The notes under the pieces were generated by a model, which ran no database searches, was not told where the DNA came from, and saw only the letters and a program-made list of their open reading frames with translations. 64,000 nucleotides of DNA from DATEOR01 sp963841425 (GTDB lineage Bacteria; Actinomycetota; Thermoleophilia; Gaiellales; Gaiellaceae). Position numbers and translations under genes: made by a program. Positions 1 to 8,318 of this stretch are shown here, in pieces (position 1 is the stretch's first letter; every line of letters starts with the position of its first letter). The DNA lies in NCBI GenBank assembly GCA_963841425.1, contig CAWJCL010000002.1, positions 1,116,001-1,180,000 on the forward strand. Reading direction: 5' to 3'.

Positions 1-476
1 TTCAGCAGTCCTTCCGGACGCGTGATCTCTAGACACGCGACACGGCCGCTCGGCCGAAGGACCCGAGCGAGCTCGGCGAGGCCGGCCTCGAGGTCGGGGA
101 CGTTGCGGATCCCGAACCCGACGGTGACCGCGTCGAAGCTCGCGGCGTCGAATGGGAGCGCAGTGACGTCGCCGAGCACCCATTCCACGCCGTCCGACTT
201 CGCGCGTGCCCGCACGAGCATGCGCTCGGAGAAGTCGAGGCCGGTCACGTGTCCACCCGCCCGCCCCGCCGCGATCGCCAGATCGCCCGTGCCGCAGCAC
301 GCGTCGAGCACCGCGTCGCCCGGGCGCACGACCGCCTCGGCGGCGAGCCGCCGCCAACGCCGGTCGAGGCCGGCCGTCATCGCGTGGTTCATGAAGTCGT
401 AGACGGGTGAGATGCGGTCGAACATCGCCCGCACCTCCGACGGGGGGAGAACTCCTGCCGTCACTCCTGCCCCCAT
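1..476 (-). CDS. menG: Demethylmenaquinone methyltransferase (UbiE/MenG), 3' end cut by window edge
   Basis: Class I SAM-dependent methyltransferase of the UbiE/MenG family, which C-methylates the quinone ring in the last step of menaquinone synthesis. The N-terminal region reads FDRISPVYDFMNHAMTAG, then a SAM-binding loop LDACCGTGD and the family signature GFGIRNVPD. The C-terminal third lies beyond base 1. The start is ATG at 476; an in-frame GTG at 464 overlaps the ubiX stop as GTGA, so translation is probably coupled to ubiX either way. Its place after ubiX and the qcr genes supports a menaquinone role rather than a ubiquinone one. Confidence 0.9.
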   Translation of the reverse strand, partial: MGAGVTAGVLPPSEVRAMFDRISPVYDFMNHAMTAGLDRRWRRLAAEAVVRPGDAVLDACCGTGDLAIAAGRAGGHVTGLDFSERMLVRARAKSDGVEWVLGDVTALPFDAASFDAVTVGFGIRNVPDLEAGLAELARVLRPSGRVACLEITRPEGLL

Positions 477-1048
477 CGCTTCGTCAACCTGTTCTCGATT
501 CCCAGCTGGTCCAGGCATCTCCCGACCACGAATTCGATCAGATCGTCGATGCTCCGGGGCGCGTTGTAGAAACCGGGCGCTGCCATGAGCACGACGGCTC
601 CGGCGCGACGCAGCCGCAGCAGGCTCTCGAGGTGGATGTCGGAGAGCGGCGTCTCGCGGGGAACGACGACGAGCTTCCGGCCTTCCTTGATCGCGACAGA
701 GGCGGCCCGGTGGATCAGGTTCGACATGGTCCCGGAGGCGATCGTCCCCGCGGTGCCCATCGAGCACGGGCAGATGACGTACGCGTCGACCTTCGCCGAG
801 CCGCTCGCATATGGCGCGCGCCAATCTTGCTCGGAATGCACGGCGACGCCGTCCATTCCGTCGAGAAACCGCTCCAGGATCTCTTCGTGAGAGAGCGTGA
901 TGTCCCGGTAGAGCTCGGTTGCCATGACCTCGTAGCCGGCGCGAGAGATGCACAGGCCTACCTCCACGTCCGCGGCAACGAGCGCGTCGAGAAGGCGTGC
1001 CGCATACGGGGCGCCGGATGCGCCCGTGATTCCGAGGAAGACGTTCAT
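461..1048 (-). CDS. ubiX: Flavin prenyltransferase UbiX (MqnM-like)
   Basis: UbiX makes prenylated FMN, the cofactor of UbiD-type decarboxylases. The 195-residue protein opens with the FMN-binding GITGASGAPYAARLL, has the central CPCSMGTAGTIASG loop and the terminal VVVPRETPLS segment typical of the family. The start is the ATG at 1048, preceded by GGGAGAG; the open frame continues 24 codons further upstream, but that part has no family similarity and runs into qcrC. With ubiD in the same gene run and mqnD at 41 kb, the likely job is decarboxylation of a prenylated dihydroxynaphthoate in the futalosine menaquinone route. That link is inferred from context. Confidence 0.92.
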   Translation of the reverse strand: MNVFLGITGASGAPYAARLLDALVAADVEVGLCISRAGYEVMATELYRDITLSHEEILERFLDGMDGVAVHSEQDWRAPYASGSAKVDAYVICPCSMGTAGTIASGTMSNLIHRAASVAIKEGRKLVVVPRETPLSDIHLESLLRLRRAGAVVLMAAPGFYNAPRSIDDLIEFVVGRCLDQLGIENRLTKRWGQE

Positions 1049-1067
1049 CTCTCCCGCTCCGGGAGCG

Positions 1068-1895
1068 CTAGCCCCCGCCGCCGCCCTGGGGGCCCTTCGA
1101 CTCTTCGAGGAACGTGGCAAGCTGGTGGTACTGCTCGTCCGTGAAGTTGGTGAAGGGCGGCATCGGCGAGCCCGGGTTCACGCAGCTCGGGCACTTGAGG
1201 TGGTCGATCTGGAACTGCTCACCGCGGCCTTTGGCACCCTCGGCGGAGAGGTCCGGCGCTCCGAGGTTCGGGCTCCCGGCGCCGAGATAGGTGTGGCAGC
1301 CCATGCAGCCCGCCAGGGCGAAGATCTCCGCCCCCTTCTCGCCGTCGGCGGAAAGATTCTGCTGCTGGACCCACTGCGGGACGAGCCCTACGTTCTCGCT
1401 GCCGAGCGACTCCTTGGCGGTGGCGCCCTTGTAGGTGAGAACGCCCATCGAGGCGATGACGAGCAGCGCCGCCACGACGGCCACCGGCCGACGGGCGATC
1501 CTCTTCTCTCGGCGCCGGTCGTAGAACGGCACCATGATCAGGAGGATCAGGAGGATGGTCGGGATCCCGACCGTGGCGAGGATGACCGTCTCCGGCCACT
1601 TGAAGATCCGCAGGAGATAGAAGAGGAAGTAGAAGTACCAGTCCGGCCGCGGGATGAACTGCGTCGTGCCCGGGTCGGCCTGCTCCGCATACCGCGGCCC
1701 GAGGACGCCTGAGTCGCCCGGCTCGGGGCCCGACGTGAAGTACCAGATTGCGGCGAGCGCAATGATCACGGACACGACCACGAAGCTCATGACCGTGTCG
1801 TGGAACATCGCGTGCGGGTAGAAGGGCTTCCCGCGCCGCTGGACGTCCTCCTTGTAGAGCTTGAACTGGGTGCGGTTGTCGTCCTTCTTGGCCAT
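1068..1895 (-). CDS. qcrC: Menaquinol-cytochrome c reductase, subunit IV/cytochrome c fusion (QcrC)
   Basis: This 275-residue subunit of the membrane bc complex fuses a subunit-IV-like domain, the C-terminal part of cytochrome b, to a c-type cytochrome. The segment PDWYFYFLFYLLRI at about 84-97 is the Qo-site region of subunit IV. Membrane spans follow at about 36-55, 103-123 and 138-155. The c domain has one haem site CMGCH at 197-201 and a likely axial Met in GSPMPPF near 245. The same split-b plus b/c-fusion plan is known from Bacillus QcrBC. It starts 3 bp after the qcrB stop and ends 19 bp before ubiX. Confidence 0.93.
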   Translation of the reverse strand: MAKKDDNRTQFKLYKEDVQRRGKPFYPHAMFHDTVMSFVVVSVIIALAAIWYFTSGPEPGDSGVLGPRYAEQADPGTTQFIPRPDWYFYFLFYLLRIFKWPETVILATVGIPTILLILLIMVPFYDRRREKRIARRPVAVVAALLVIASMGVLTYKGATAKESLGSENVGLVPQWVQQQNLSADGEKGAEIFALAGCMGCHTYLGAGSPNLGAPDLSAEGAKGRGEQFQIDHLKCPSCVNPGSPMPPFTNFTDEQYHQLATFLEESKGPQGGGGG

Positions 1896-1898
1896 CGG

Positions 1899-2708
1899 CT
1901 AGGCCTCGGGCCTTCGCGGGGCGATGGCGCCGTTCCCGCGCGGCTTCGGGTCGACGAGCCCCTCCCGGAGGGGCCGGCCGTCCGCGACCTCCTCGTAGCC
2001 GCCGGCGGCCTTCGTCCACGGAGGAGCGGTGATCCCGAGACGTACGACGAGATAGAGGTGCAGGCCGATGAGCGCGAATAAGCCGCCCGGGATGACGAGC
2101 ATGTGCAACGAGTAGAAGCGGGCTAACGTGTCGTTTCCGATCTCGGCGCCGCCGCGGAGGAACTCGCCGAGGTAGGGGCCGACGATCGGCGCGTTGGCGT
2201 TGATGTTGATCGCGACGACGGTCGCCCAGTACGCGGTCTGGTCCCACGGCAGCAGGTAGCCCGTGAGGCCTTCCCCGAGTGCCATGGTCAGGAGGATCAC
2301 GCCGACGAGCCAGTTCAGCTCGCGCGGATACTTGTAGGCGCCGAAGAGAAAGACGCGCCCCATATGGAGGAAGAGCAGGATGATGAAGACGCTCGCGCCC
2401 CACCTGTGCATGCCGCGTACGAGCCAGCCGAGCGTGAGGTCGTTCGTGATGTGCTGGATGGAGGCGTAGGCCTCCTCCGGCGCCGGCTTGTAGTACATGG
2501 CGAGGATCACGCCCGTGACCGCCTGCACGAGGAAGGCGGTGAGCGTCGCCGAGCCGAGCGTGTGGAACCAGTTGGTCTCGGCGGGGACCTTGCGGAAGAG
2601 GAAGTACTTGATCCCGCCGACGAGCCCGGAGCGCTCCTCGAGCCAGTCGACCGGAACCATCACGGCCTGCTCGAGCTGCTGCTGGCGCCTCGACTTCGTC
2701 CTAGCCAT
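1899..2708 (-). CDS. qcrB: Menaquinol-cytochrome c reductase cytochrome b subunit (QcrB, b6-type)
   Basis: Four-helix cytochrome b (269 residues) that binds the two b haems of the quinol oxidising complex. The haem ligands are visible as two His pairs, near residues 100 and 114 (MHRWGAS, FLHMGR) and 201 and 216 (SLHMLV, LHLYLV). The loop LLPWDQTAYWA is characteristic. The protein ends after helix four; the rest of a mitochondrial-type cytochrome b is supplied by QcrC. Its ATG overlaps the qcrA stop as TGATG, so the two are translationally coupled. Confidence 0.94.
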   Translation of the reverse strand: MARTKSRRQQQLEQAVMVPVDWLEERSGLVGGIKYFLFRKVPAETNWFHTLGSATLTAFLVQAVTGVILAMYYKPAPEEAYASIQHITNDLTLGWLVRGMHRWGASVFIILLFLHMGRVFLFGAYKYPRELNWLVGVILLTMALGEGLTGYLLPWDQTAYWATVVAININANAPIVGPYLGEFLRGGAEIGNDTLARFYSLHMLVIPGGLFALIGLHLYLVVRLGITAPPWTKAAGGYEEVADGRPLREGLVDPKPRGNGAIAPRRPEA

Positions 2709-3661
2709 CAGCCGCCCTCATACGGCGGGACCGGCCAGAGGTACTGCTCGAGACCGTCGACGTGCTGGCCCGGGTCGTAGCGCTTGTACGTGTAGATCTT
2801 CGCCTCGGCGCCTTGCCCGGTGACCTTGCCGACGCTGTAGCGCTTGCCGAGGACGAGGTTGCCGTTTCTGATCATGAACTGGTAGCGGTCGAGCGCGCGC
2901 ACGGGCGGGCCCGCGACGCGGTTGCCCTCGGCGTCGTAGGCGCCTCCGTGGCAGGGACACTGAAAGCCGGAGACGCTCGCGACCGGCGTGATCGTCACCG
3001 GCCCGGAGTCGGTATCGACATCCTTCGCGTCGCCGGGAAGGCCCTGCGGCTGAGTCGGGCAGCCGACGTGGGCGCAGCGGTTCGAGATGATCGTGAAGCT
3101 CGGGACGCCGTTCTCTCGCCCGTTGTTTCGGATGAAGGCCGCCCGCCGGCCGACGTCCGCCGGCTCGTCCTTCTTCGAGTTGAACTGCGCGATGACGTAC
3201 TGCTGCTCGGGAAAATTGTCGAGTGGTCCGATGTCGACGTCGTCGTCGCCCTGGTCGACGAAGGCGGGCGCGATCATGAAGCCGAGCGCGGGGACCGTGA
3301 CGAGCGCGCCGATCGCCGCGCCGATGCCGAGGGTCGAGAGCTCGAGGAAGACGCTGCGCGGATAGCGCTCCGGCTCCCCGGGGCCCTCCTCCTCGTCGAC
3401 CGCCAGCTCGGAGACGGGCTCCCCGGCCACGACGGGCTCGGGGGCCGCACGGACGTCGCGGGTCACCTCGCGGATCCAGGCGAAACCGAAAAGGAGCGCG
3501 AGAACGCCGCCGGCGACGGCGAGCCACCAGTTGATGATCAGCCCGACGAGGATGAGGGCGATTCCGCCCGCGAAGGCGAAAGGGAGGATCGACGGGGCCG
3601 GGAGGTGCTGCTCGGAATCCTCGTGGGCCGGCTCAGCCGGCCGCTCTAGATCGTCCGCCAC
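2708..3661 (-). CDS. qcrA: Rieske iron-sulfur subunit of menaquinol-cytochrome c reductase (QcrA)
   Basis: Rieske 2Fe-2S subunit (317 residues) that passes electrons from quinol to the c haem. The cluster ligands are C196-x-H198 (CAHVGC) and C235-x-x-H238 (CPCHGG), with C201 and C237 placed for the usual disulfide. Two hydrophobic spans near 25-62 precede a third at about 110-132, so the protein has extra N-terminal membrane helices, as in other actinobacterial QcrA. The start is GTG at 3661, with GGGAG a few bases upstream. It leads the qcrABC set and has its own promoter inside the end of ubiD. Confidence 0.94.
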   Translation of the reverse strand: MADDLERPAEPAHEDSEQHLPAPSILPFAFAGGIALILVGLIINWWLAVAGGVLALLFGFAWIREVTRDVRAAPEPVVAGEPVSELAVDEEEGPGEPERYPRSVFLELSTLGIGAAIGALVTVPALGFMIAPAFVDQGDDDVDIGPLDNFPEQQYVIAQFNSKKDEPADVGRRAAFIRNNGRENGVPSFTIISNRCAHVGCPTQPQGLPGDAKDVDTDSGPVTITPVASVSGFQCPCHGGAYDAEGNRVAGPPVRALDRYQFMIRNGNLVLGKRYSVGKVTGQGAEAKIYTYKRYDPGQHVDGLEQYLWPVPPYEGG

Positions 3662-3702
3662 CCAGCTCCCTTCATCGCGCGGCCCCTGTCACAAGCTCCG
3701 GC

Positions 3703-3732
3703 ATTCTTCCCGGCTTTCCGCGCATGTGTCAA
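3703..3732 (-). promoter_or_regulatory. Sigma70-like promoter for qcrABC
   Basis: On the minus strand a perfect -35 TTGACA (3732-3727) is followed after 18 nt by AAGAAT (3708-3703), about 40 bp before the qcrA GTG. The -35 overlaps the ubiD stop codon region. It could let qcrABC, ubiX and menG be transcribed apart from the upstream hem/ubiD genes. Confidence 0.5.
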
Positions 3733-5213
3733 CGACGTACCGTTTGCCGCAAGACCCTGGAAATTCCGCCGTTTCGAGCCTCGGGCGGCGCGAGGCCGTA
3801 CTCGCTCCAGCGCCGGTCGACCAGGTCACGAACTTCGGGAGACATCTCGATGCGCTCCGGCCACTCCCGAGCGCCCTCGCTCTCCCACTTGTGGGTCGCG
3901 TCGATCCCGACCTTGCCGCCGTAGCAGTACATGGACGCGGCGTGGTCGAGCTGGTCGGTCGGCCCCTCGGAGATGACCAGGTCCCGGCCCGGGTCGACGT
4001 TCGCGCAGGCGTGGAAGAAGACCTGCTCGTAGTCGTGCACGTCGACGAAGTCGTCCACCACGACGACCGACTTCGAGAGCGACAGCATCCCCAGCCCCCA
4101 GATCGCATGCATGACCTTCTTCGCGTGCCCCGGAAAGCCCTTGCGGATCGAGACGATGACGCAGTTGTGAAACGCGCCCGCGACCGGAAGGTCGTAGTCG
4201 ACGATCTCCGGGACCGTCATCTTGATCGCCGGCAGGAAGATCCGCTCGGTCGCCTTGCCCAGCCACGCGTCCTCCGCCGGCGGGACGCCGACGACGATCG
4301 AGGGGTAGACAGCGTCACGCCGCATCGTCATGCAGGTGAGGTGGAAGATCGGGAAGGGCTCGGGCGGCGAGTAGTAGCCCGTGTGGTCGCCGAAGGGCCC
4401 CTCGGTCCCGAGCTCGCCCTTCTCGATATATCCCTCGAGGACGATCTCCGCGTTCGCGGGCACCTCGAGGTCGACGGTCTTCGCAGAGACGAGCTCGACC
4501 GGCTCGCCGCGGAGGAAGCCGGCGAGCATGAACTCGTCGATGTGCTTCGGGAGCGGCGCGCTCGCGGAATACGTCGTCACCGGGTCGCAGCCGAGCGCGA
4601 CGGCAACGTCCAGCCGCTCGCCCATGCCGCGCCAGTCGGCGGCGCCGTCCTTGTGGATCTGCCAGTGCATGAAGGTCGTGCGCGAGTCGATCTTCTGCAT
4701 CCGGTACATGCCGACGTTGCGCGTCCCCGTGCGCGGGTCTTTCGTGATCACCGCGGGCAGCGTGATGAACGGGGCCGGGTCTCCGGGCCAGCAGTGCTGG
4801 ATCGGCAGGAGATCGAGGTCCGGCTCGAGGACCACGTCCTGCACCGGGCCGCTCCGGACCGACTTCGGCATCGAGTCGGCGAGACGCTTGAGCTTCCCGA
4901 GGCCCTTGACCTTCTCGACGATGCCCTGCGGCGGCTGCATCTCGAGCACGTCGCCGAGCTTCCGGCCGACGGCGTCGAGGGAGGGCTCGCCGAAGGCCAT
5001 CGCCATCCGCCTCTCCGTCCCGAACTGGTTGGCGAGCAGCGGGTGCTCCGAGCCCTTGAGGCTCTTGAAGAGGAGTGCCGGGCCGCCTGCTTTCACCGTC
5101 CGGTCGACGATCTCCGTCACCTCGAGATACGGGTCGACCTCGGCCTCGATCTCGACCAGCTCGCCCGCGCGGCGAAGCTCGTCGATCCAGGAGCGGAGGT
5201 CGGCCGCGGCCAC
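3729..5213 (-). CDS. ubiD: UbiD-family prenylated-FMN-dependent decarboxylase (MqnL-like)
   Basis: A 494-residue UbiD-family decarboxylase that removes a carboxylate from an aromatic or alpha,beta-unsaturated acid using prenylated FMN made by UbiX. The conserved GTEGPFGDHTGYYSP segment holds the catalytic glutamate region, and RNVGMYRMQ and WQIHKDG are family blocks. Length is normal for the family. The start is GTG at 5213 with a poor ribosome site. The location between hem genes and qcr, with ubiX downstream and mqnD elsewhere in the window, points to decarboxylation of prenylated 1,4-dihydroxy-6-naphthoate. The substrate is inferred. Confidence 0.9.
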   Translation of the reverse strand: MAAADLRSWIDELRRAGELVEIEAEVDPYLEVTEIVDRTVKAGGPALLFKSLKGSEHPLLANQFGTERRMAMAFGEPSLDAVGRKLGDVLEMQPPQGIVEKVKGLGKLKRLADSMPKSVRSGPVQDVVLEPDLDLLPIQHCWPGDPAPFITLPAVITKDPRTGTRNVGMYRMQKIDSRTTFMHWQIHKDGAADWRGMGERLDVAVALGCDPVTTYSASAPLPKHIDEFMLAGFLRGEPVELVSAKTVDLEVPANAEIVLEGYIEKGELGTEGPFGDHTGYYSPPEPFPIFHLTCMTMRRDAVYPSIVVGVPPAEDAWLGKATERIFLPAIKMTVPEIVDYDLPVAGAFHNCVIVSIRKGFPGHAKKVMHAIWGLGMLSLSKSVVVVDDFVDVHDYEQVFFHACANVDPGRDLVISEGPTDQLDHAASMYCYGGKVGIDATHKWESEGAREWPERIEMSPEVRDLVDRRWSEYGLAPPEARNGGISRVLRQTVRR

Positions 5214-5274
5214 GACTTGAGTCTATCCGGGCGCCGTCAGCAGCCCTTGCACCCGGGGTCCGCTCCTGGCCGCC

Positions 5275-5460
5275 CTAATATGCGCGCCGCGCGGCGCGGC
5301 GTTCCTTGCGGCGATGGCCCATGTAGCGCAACAGCTGGCCCAACAGAATGACCCCGAGGAAGACGGCCCCCGTCGCGAGCATGACGAGGACGACGTCCCG
5401 GCCTTCCTCCGCCGGAGTCTTCTCCGCTGCAAGCAAGATCGCTGTGGCGAGCGCGCTCAT
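5275..5460 (-). CDS. Small single-span membrane protein
   Basis: A 61-residue protein with one clear membrane span at about 23-43 (VVLVMLATGAVFLGVILLG) and a very basic C-terminus with RRKERRAARRAY. It sits in line with the surrounding minus-strand genes between the prenyl-synthase-like ORF and ubiD. No family is recognised. A small accessory subunit for the respiratory or haem genes around it is possible but not shown. Confidence 0.55.
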   Translation of the reverse strand: MSALATAILLAAEKTPAEEGRDVVLVMLATGAVFLGVILLGQLLRYMGHRRKERRAARRAY

Positions 5461-5472
5461 GCGGGCAGGATC

Positions 5473-5940
5473 CTACTCGACTCGCTCGGCGTGGAGTGCG
5501 AGGGCCAGGCCGCGCGCCTGGTCGCTCCCGTCGGCGCCCCCGTCGAGCGCCGCGACGGTCGCGGCCCAGGCCTCCCCGTCGCCGGGAAGGCCCTCGGCGC
5601 GCAGGTGGGCACAGAGGGAAAGGAGCTCGGCGAGGGCGCCGACGGCATCGACGTCACCGAGCGAGGCGACGCGGACCAGACCGTGCGCATACAGGTAGTC
5701 GCCGAGCAGGATCCGTGTGTCGCGGTCGTCGGCCCGGAAGAGGCGCGGCTTGCCGTAGTGCAGCAGATAGCCCTCGTAGATGGTCTCGAGCCCGACGGCG
5801 AAGCGCTCCTCGGCGAGCGGGGAGAAGACGGCCTGCTCCTCGCGCTCCGGCTCGGGCCGGAGGGCGGCGGCCCAGAGCTCGCTCTCGCGCCCGGCCTCGA
5901 CGGCGATCGTCTCCCAGAGCGAGTGCCTGCTAGGCGCCAA
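5473..5940 (-). CDS. Unrecognised protein with weak similarity to trans-prenyl diphosphate synthases
   Basis: A 155-residue protein most likely started at TTG 5940, which overlaps the hemL stop and has AGGGAG six bases upstream. The second half (ILLGDYLYAHGLVRVASLGD, then LAELLSLCAHLRAEG) resembles the GDYL...LAELGD region of polyprenyl diphosphate synthases, but the DDxxD metal-binding motifs are absent. It could be a regulatory or degenerate subunit related to side-chain synthesis, which would suit the menaquinone neighbours. That is inference from short sequence resemblance only. Confidence 0.6.
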   Translation of the reverse strand: MAPSRHSLWETIAVEAGRESELWAAALRPEPEREEQAVFSPLAEERFAVGLETIYEGYLLHYGKPRLFRADDRDTRILLGDYLYAHGLVRVASLGDVDAVGALAELLSLCAHLRAEGLPGDGEAWAATVAALDGGADGSDQARGLALALHAERVE

Positions 5941-7195
5941 GGAGCTCCCTGGCCGCCTCGACCGTGCGCTCGACCTCGGCCGGGCCGTGCGCCGTCGAGA
6001 CGAACATGGCCTCGAACTGCGACGGGGCGACGTAGACGCCGCGCTCGAGCAGGTGGCGGAAGAGCCCTCCGTAGCGCTCGGTGTCCGCCTCCTGTGCCGA
6101 CGCAAAGCGCCAGACCGGCCCCTCGTGCATGAAGGCGGTCAGCATCCCACCAACGCGCTGCACGGTGACGCCGGGCACGGACAGGCCCGCCTCGAGGGCG
6201 GCGCCCGTCTCCTCCAGGCGGCGGTACACCTCCGGATCTCGCAGCCGCCGCAGTGCGACGAGAGCGGCTGCCGTCGCGAGCGGGTTCCCGGAGAGCGTGC
6301 CCGCCTGGTACACGGGCCCGGCCGGCGCGAGCTCGTCCATGACGTCGGCACGTCCGCCGAAGGCGGCAAGGGGGAGGCCTCCACCCGCGATCTTCCCGAG
6401 CAAGGTGAGATCCGGCTTGACCCCGTAGAGCTCCTGCGCGCCACCGCGCGCGACGCGGAAGCCGGTGATCACCTCGTCGAAAACGAGGAGGGCGCCGGAT
6501 GCGTCGCAGAGCGCCCTGAGCGCCTCGAGGAAACCCGGTGCGGGCGGGACGACGCCCATGTTGCCCGCGATCGGCTCGACGATCACCGCGGCGAGGCCTT
6601 CGCCGTAGCGCTCGACCGCGGCGGCAGCGGCGTCCAGGTCGTTGTAGGCGCTGACGATCGTGTCGCCGGCCGCGCCGCGCGGCACGCCCGGGCCAGACGG
6701 CAGCCCGAGGGTGGCGAGTCCGGAGCCGGCCTCGGCGAGAAGCGCGTCGGCGTGGCCGTGGTAGCAGCCCGCGAACTTGAGGATCCGGTCGCGCCGCGTC
6801 GCCCCGCGCGCGAGCCGGACCGCGCTCATCGCAGCCTCGGTGCCGGACGAGACGAGCCGCACCTTCTCGACCGACGGCACGGCGTCGACGATCTCCTCGG
6901 CGAGCTCGACCTCGCGCTCGGTCGGCGCGCCGAAGGTCGTCCCGTCGGCGGCCGCCTCCTGCACGGCCTCGACGATCTCCGGGTCGGCGTGTCCGAAGAC
7001 GAGCGGCCCCCACGACATCACCCAGTCGACGTAGCGGCGGCCCTCGGTGTCCTCGAGGTAGGCGCCTTCCCCCCGCCGGGCGAAGAAGGGCTCCCCGGCG
7101 GACACCGCCTTCCACGCGCGCACCGGCGAGTTGACGCCGCCCGGGATCAGCGCCCGGGCACGCCGGAACAAACTCGTGTTCAGAACCTCGCTCAA
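5930..7195 (-). CDS. hemL: Glutamate-1-semialdehyde 2,1-aminomutase
   Basis: PLP enzyme that converts glutamate-1-semialdehyde to 5-aminolevulinate, feeding haem and other tetrapyrroles. Family blocks run in order: PGGVNSPVRAW, DWVMSWGPLVFGHADP, SSGTEAAMSA, FAGCYHGHAD, VFDEVITGFR and the PLP lysine in LLGKIAGGGLP. The best start is TTG at 7195 (product LSEVLNTSLF...), giving 421 residues, the usual size; the open frame upstream has no similarity. It is followed closely by hemB on the upstream side, so haem synthesis genes cluster here. Confidence 0.95.
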   Translation of the reverse strand: MSEVLNTSLFRRARALIPGGVNSPVRAWKAVSAGEPFFARRGEGAYLEDTEGRRYVDWVMSWGPLVFGHADPEIVEAVQEAAADGTTFGAPTEREVELAEEIVDAVPSVEKVRLVSSGTEAAMSAVRLARGATRRDRILKFAGCYHGHADALLAEAGSGLATLGLPSGPGVPRGAAGDTIVSAYNDLDAAAAAVERYGEGLAAVIVEPIAGNMGVVPPAPGFLEALRALCDASGALLVFDEVITGFRVARGGAQELYGVKPDLTLLGKIAGGGLPLAAFGGRADVMDELAPAGPVYQAGTLSGNPLATAAALVALRRLRDPEVYRRLEETGAALEAGLSVPGVTVQRVGGMLTAFMHEGPVWRFASAQEADTERYGGLFRHLLERGVYVAPSQFEAMFVSTAHGPAEVERTVEAARELLGA

Positions 7196-7346
7196 GACGG
7201 AACCTGGGCCGCCGGAGCTCCCTGCCGAGGCGCGATGCGGCGTCCTCGGTCGCGCGCGTATCTCAGTTCGGTAGGCGCGCTTCCTGCGTCCTTGCCTCGC
7301 GCCTGCCAGCACGCTCCGGCAACGGGGCACCGTCCCGAGCGAGGTT

Positions 7347-8318
7347 CTACAGCCAGCCCGCCAGCTCCTTCGCCCAGTAGGAGACGATCACGTCCGCCCC
7401 CGCGCGCTTGATCGCCGTCAGGCTCTCGATCGCGGCGGCGCGCTCGTCGAGCCAGCCGCGCGCCGCGGCGGCCTTCACCATCGCGTACTCACCGCTCACG
7501 TTGTAGGCGAAGATGGGCACGTCGAAGCGCGCCCTCGCCGCGGCGATGACGTCGAGCGACGGGAGCGCCGGCTTGATCATGAGGGCGTCCGCGGCCTCCT
7601 GGAGGTCGAGCTCGCACTCGCGCAGGGCCTCGCGGGCGTTGGCCGGATCCATCTGGTAGCTGCGCCGGTCGCCGAAGGCAGGCGCCGACTCGGCCGCCTC
7701 ACGGAAGGGCCCGTAGAAGGCCGAGGCGGCCTTGGCCGCATAGGACACGATGGGCACGTGCTCGAAGCCTTCGGAGTCGAGCGCACCCCGGATCGCGCCG
7801 ACCCGCCCGTCCATCATGTCGCTCGGGCAGACGGCGTGAGCGCCCGCCTCGGCGTGGCTGACCGCGGTCTTCGCAAGCAGCTCGAGAGAGAGGTCGTTCA
7901 CGATCTCGTCGCCGTCGACCACGCCGCAATGGCCGTGGGACGTGTACTCGCAGAGGCAGACGTCCGTGAGGAGCACGATGTCGGGCGCTCGCTCCGCAAG
8001 GGCGCGCAAGGCCTGCTGGACGATGCCGTACTCGTCGTAGGCGCCCGAGGCCGCGTCGTCCTTCTCCTCCGGGATCCCGAAGAGGAGGACAGCGCCGATG
8101 CCCAACCCGAGGAGCTCCTCGGCCTCGTCGGCGAGGCGGTCGACCGAGCGCTGGGCGATGCCCGGGAGGCCCTCGAGCGGCTTCTCGACTCCGGAGCCGG
8201 GACAGGCGAAGAGCGGATACACGAAATCGCGCAGGTCGAGCCGCGTCTCGCGGACGAGCTCCCTGAGGGCGCCCGTGCGCCGGAAGCGTCGGAGGCGAGT
8301 GGCCGGAAAGGCGCTCAC
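7347..8318 (-). CDS. hemB: Delta-aminolevulinic acid dehydratase (porphobilinogen synthase)
   Basis: Condenses two 5-aminolevulinate molecules to porphobilinogen. The zinc-type cysteine cluster DVCLCEYTSHGHCG is present, as are VCPSDMMDGRVGAIR, the Schiff-base lysine region SYAAKAASAFYGPFREA and MIKPALPSLD. The GTG start at 8318 overlaps the stop of the ABC permease gene as GTGA and yields 323 residues, the family norm. Tight coupling to an exporter-like ABC pair upstream is unusual and may reflect only operon packing. Confidence 0.96.
   Translation of the reverse strand: MSAFPATRLRRFRRTGALRELVRETRLDLRDFVYPLFACPGSGVEKPLEGLPGIAQRSVDRLADEAEELLGLGIGAVLLFGIPEEKDDAASGAYDEYGIVQQALRALAERAPDIVLLTDVCLCEYTSHGHCGVVDGDEIVNDLSLELLAKTAVSHAEAGAHAVCPSDMMDGRVGAIRGALDSEGFEHVPIVSYAAKAASAFYGPFREAAESAPAFGDRRSYQMDPANAREALRECELDLQEAADALMIKPALPSLDVIAAARARFDVPIFAYNVSGEYAMVKAAAARGWLDERAAAIESLTAIKRAGADVIVSYWAKELAGWL

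Noticed and set aside
407..1144. Long opposite-strand open frames over known genes (for example 407-1144, 3531-5351, 32846-35131, 50175-53399)
   Set aside because: They are complements of clear genes (ubiX, ubiD, potB/D, groEL), rich in Arg, Asp and Val runs with no family similarity; typical of high-GC shadow frames.
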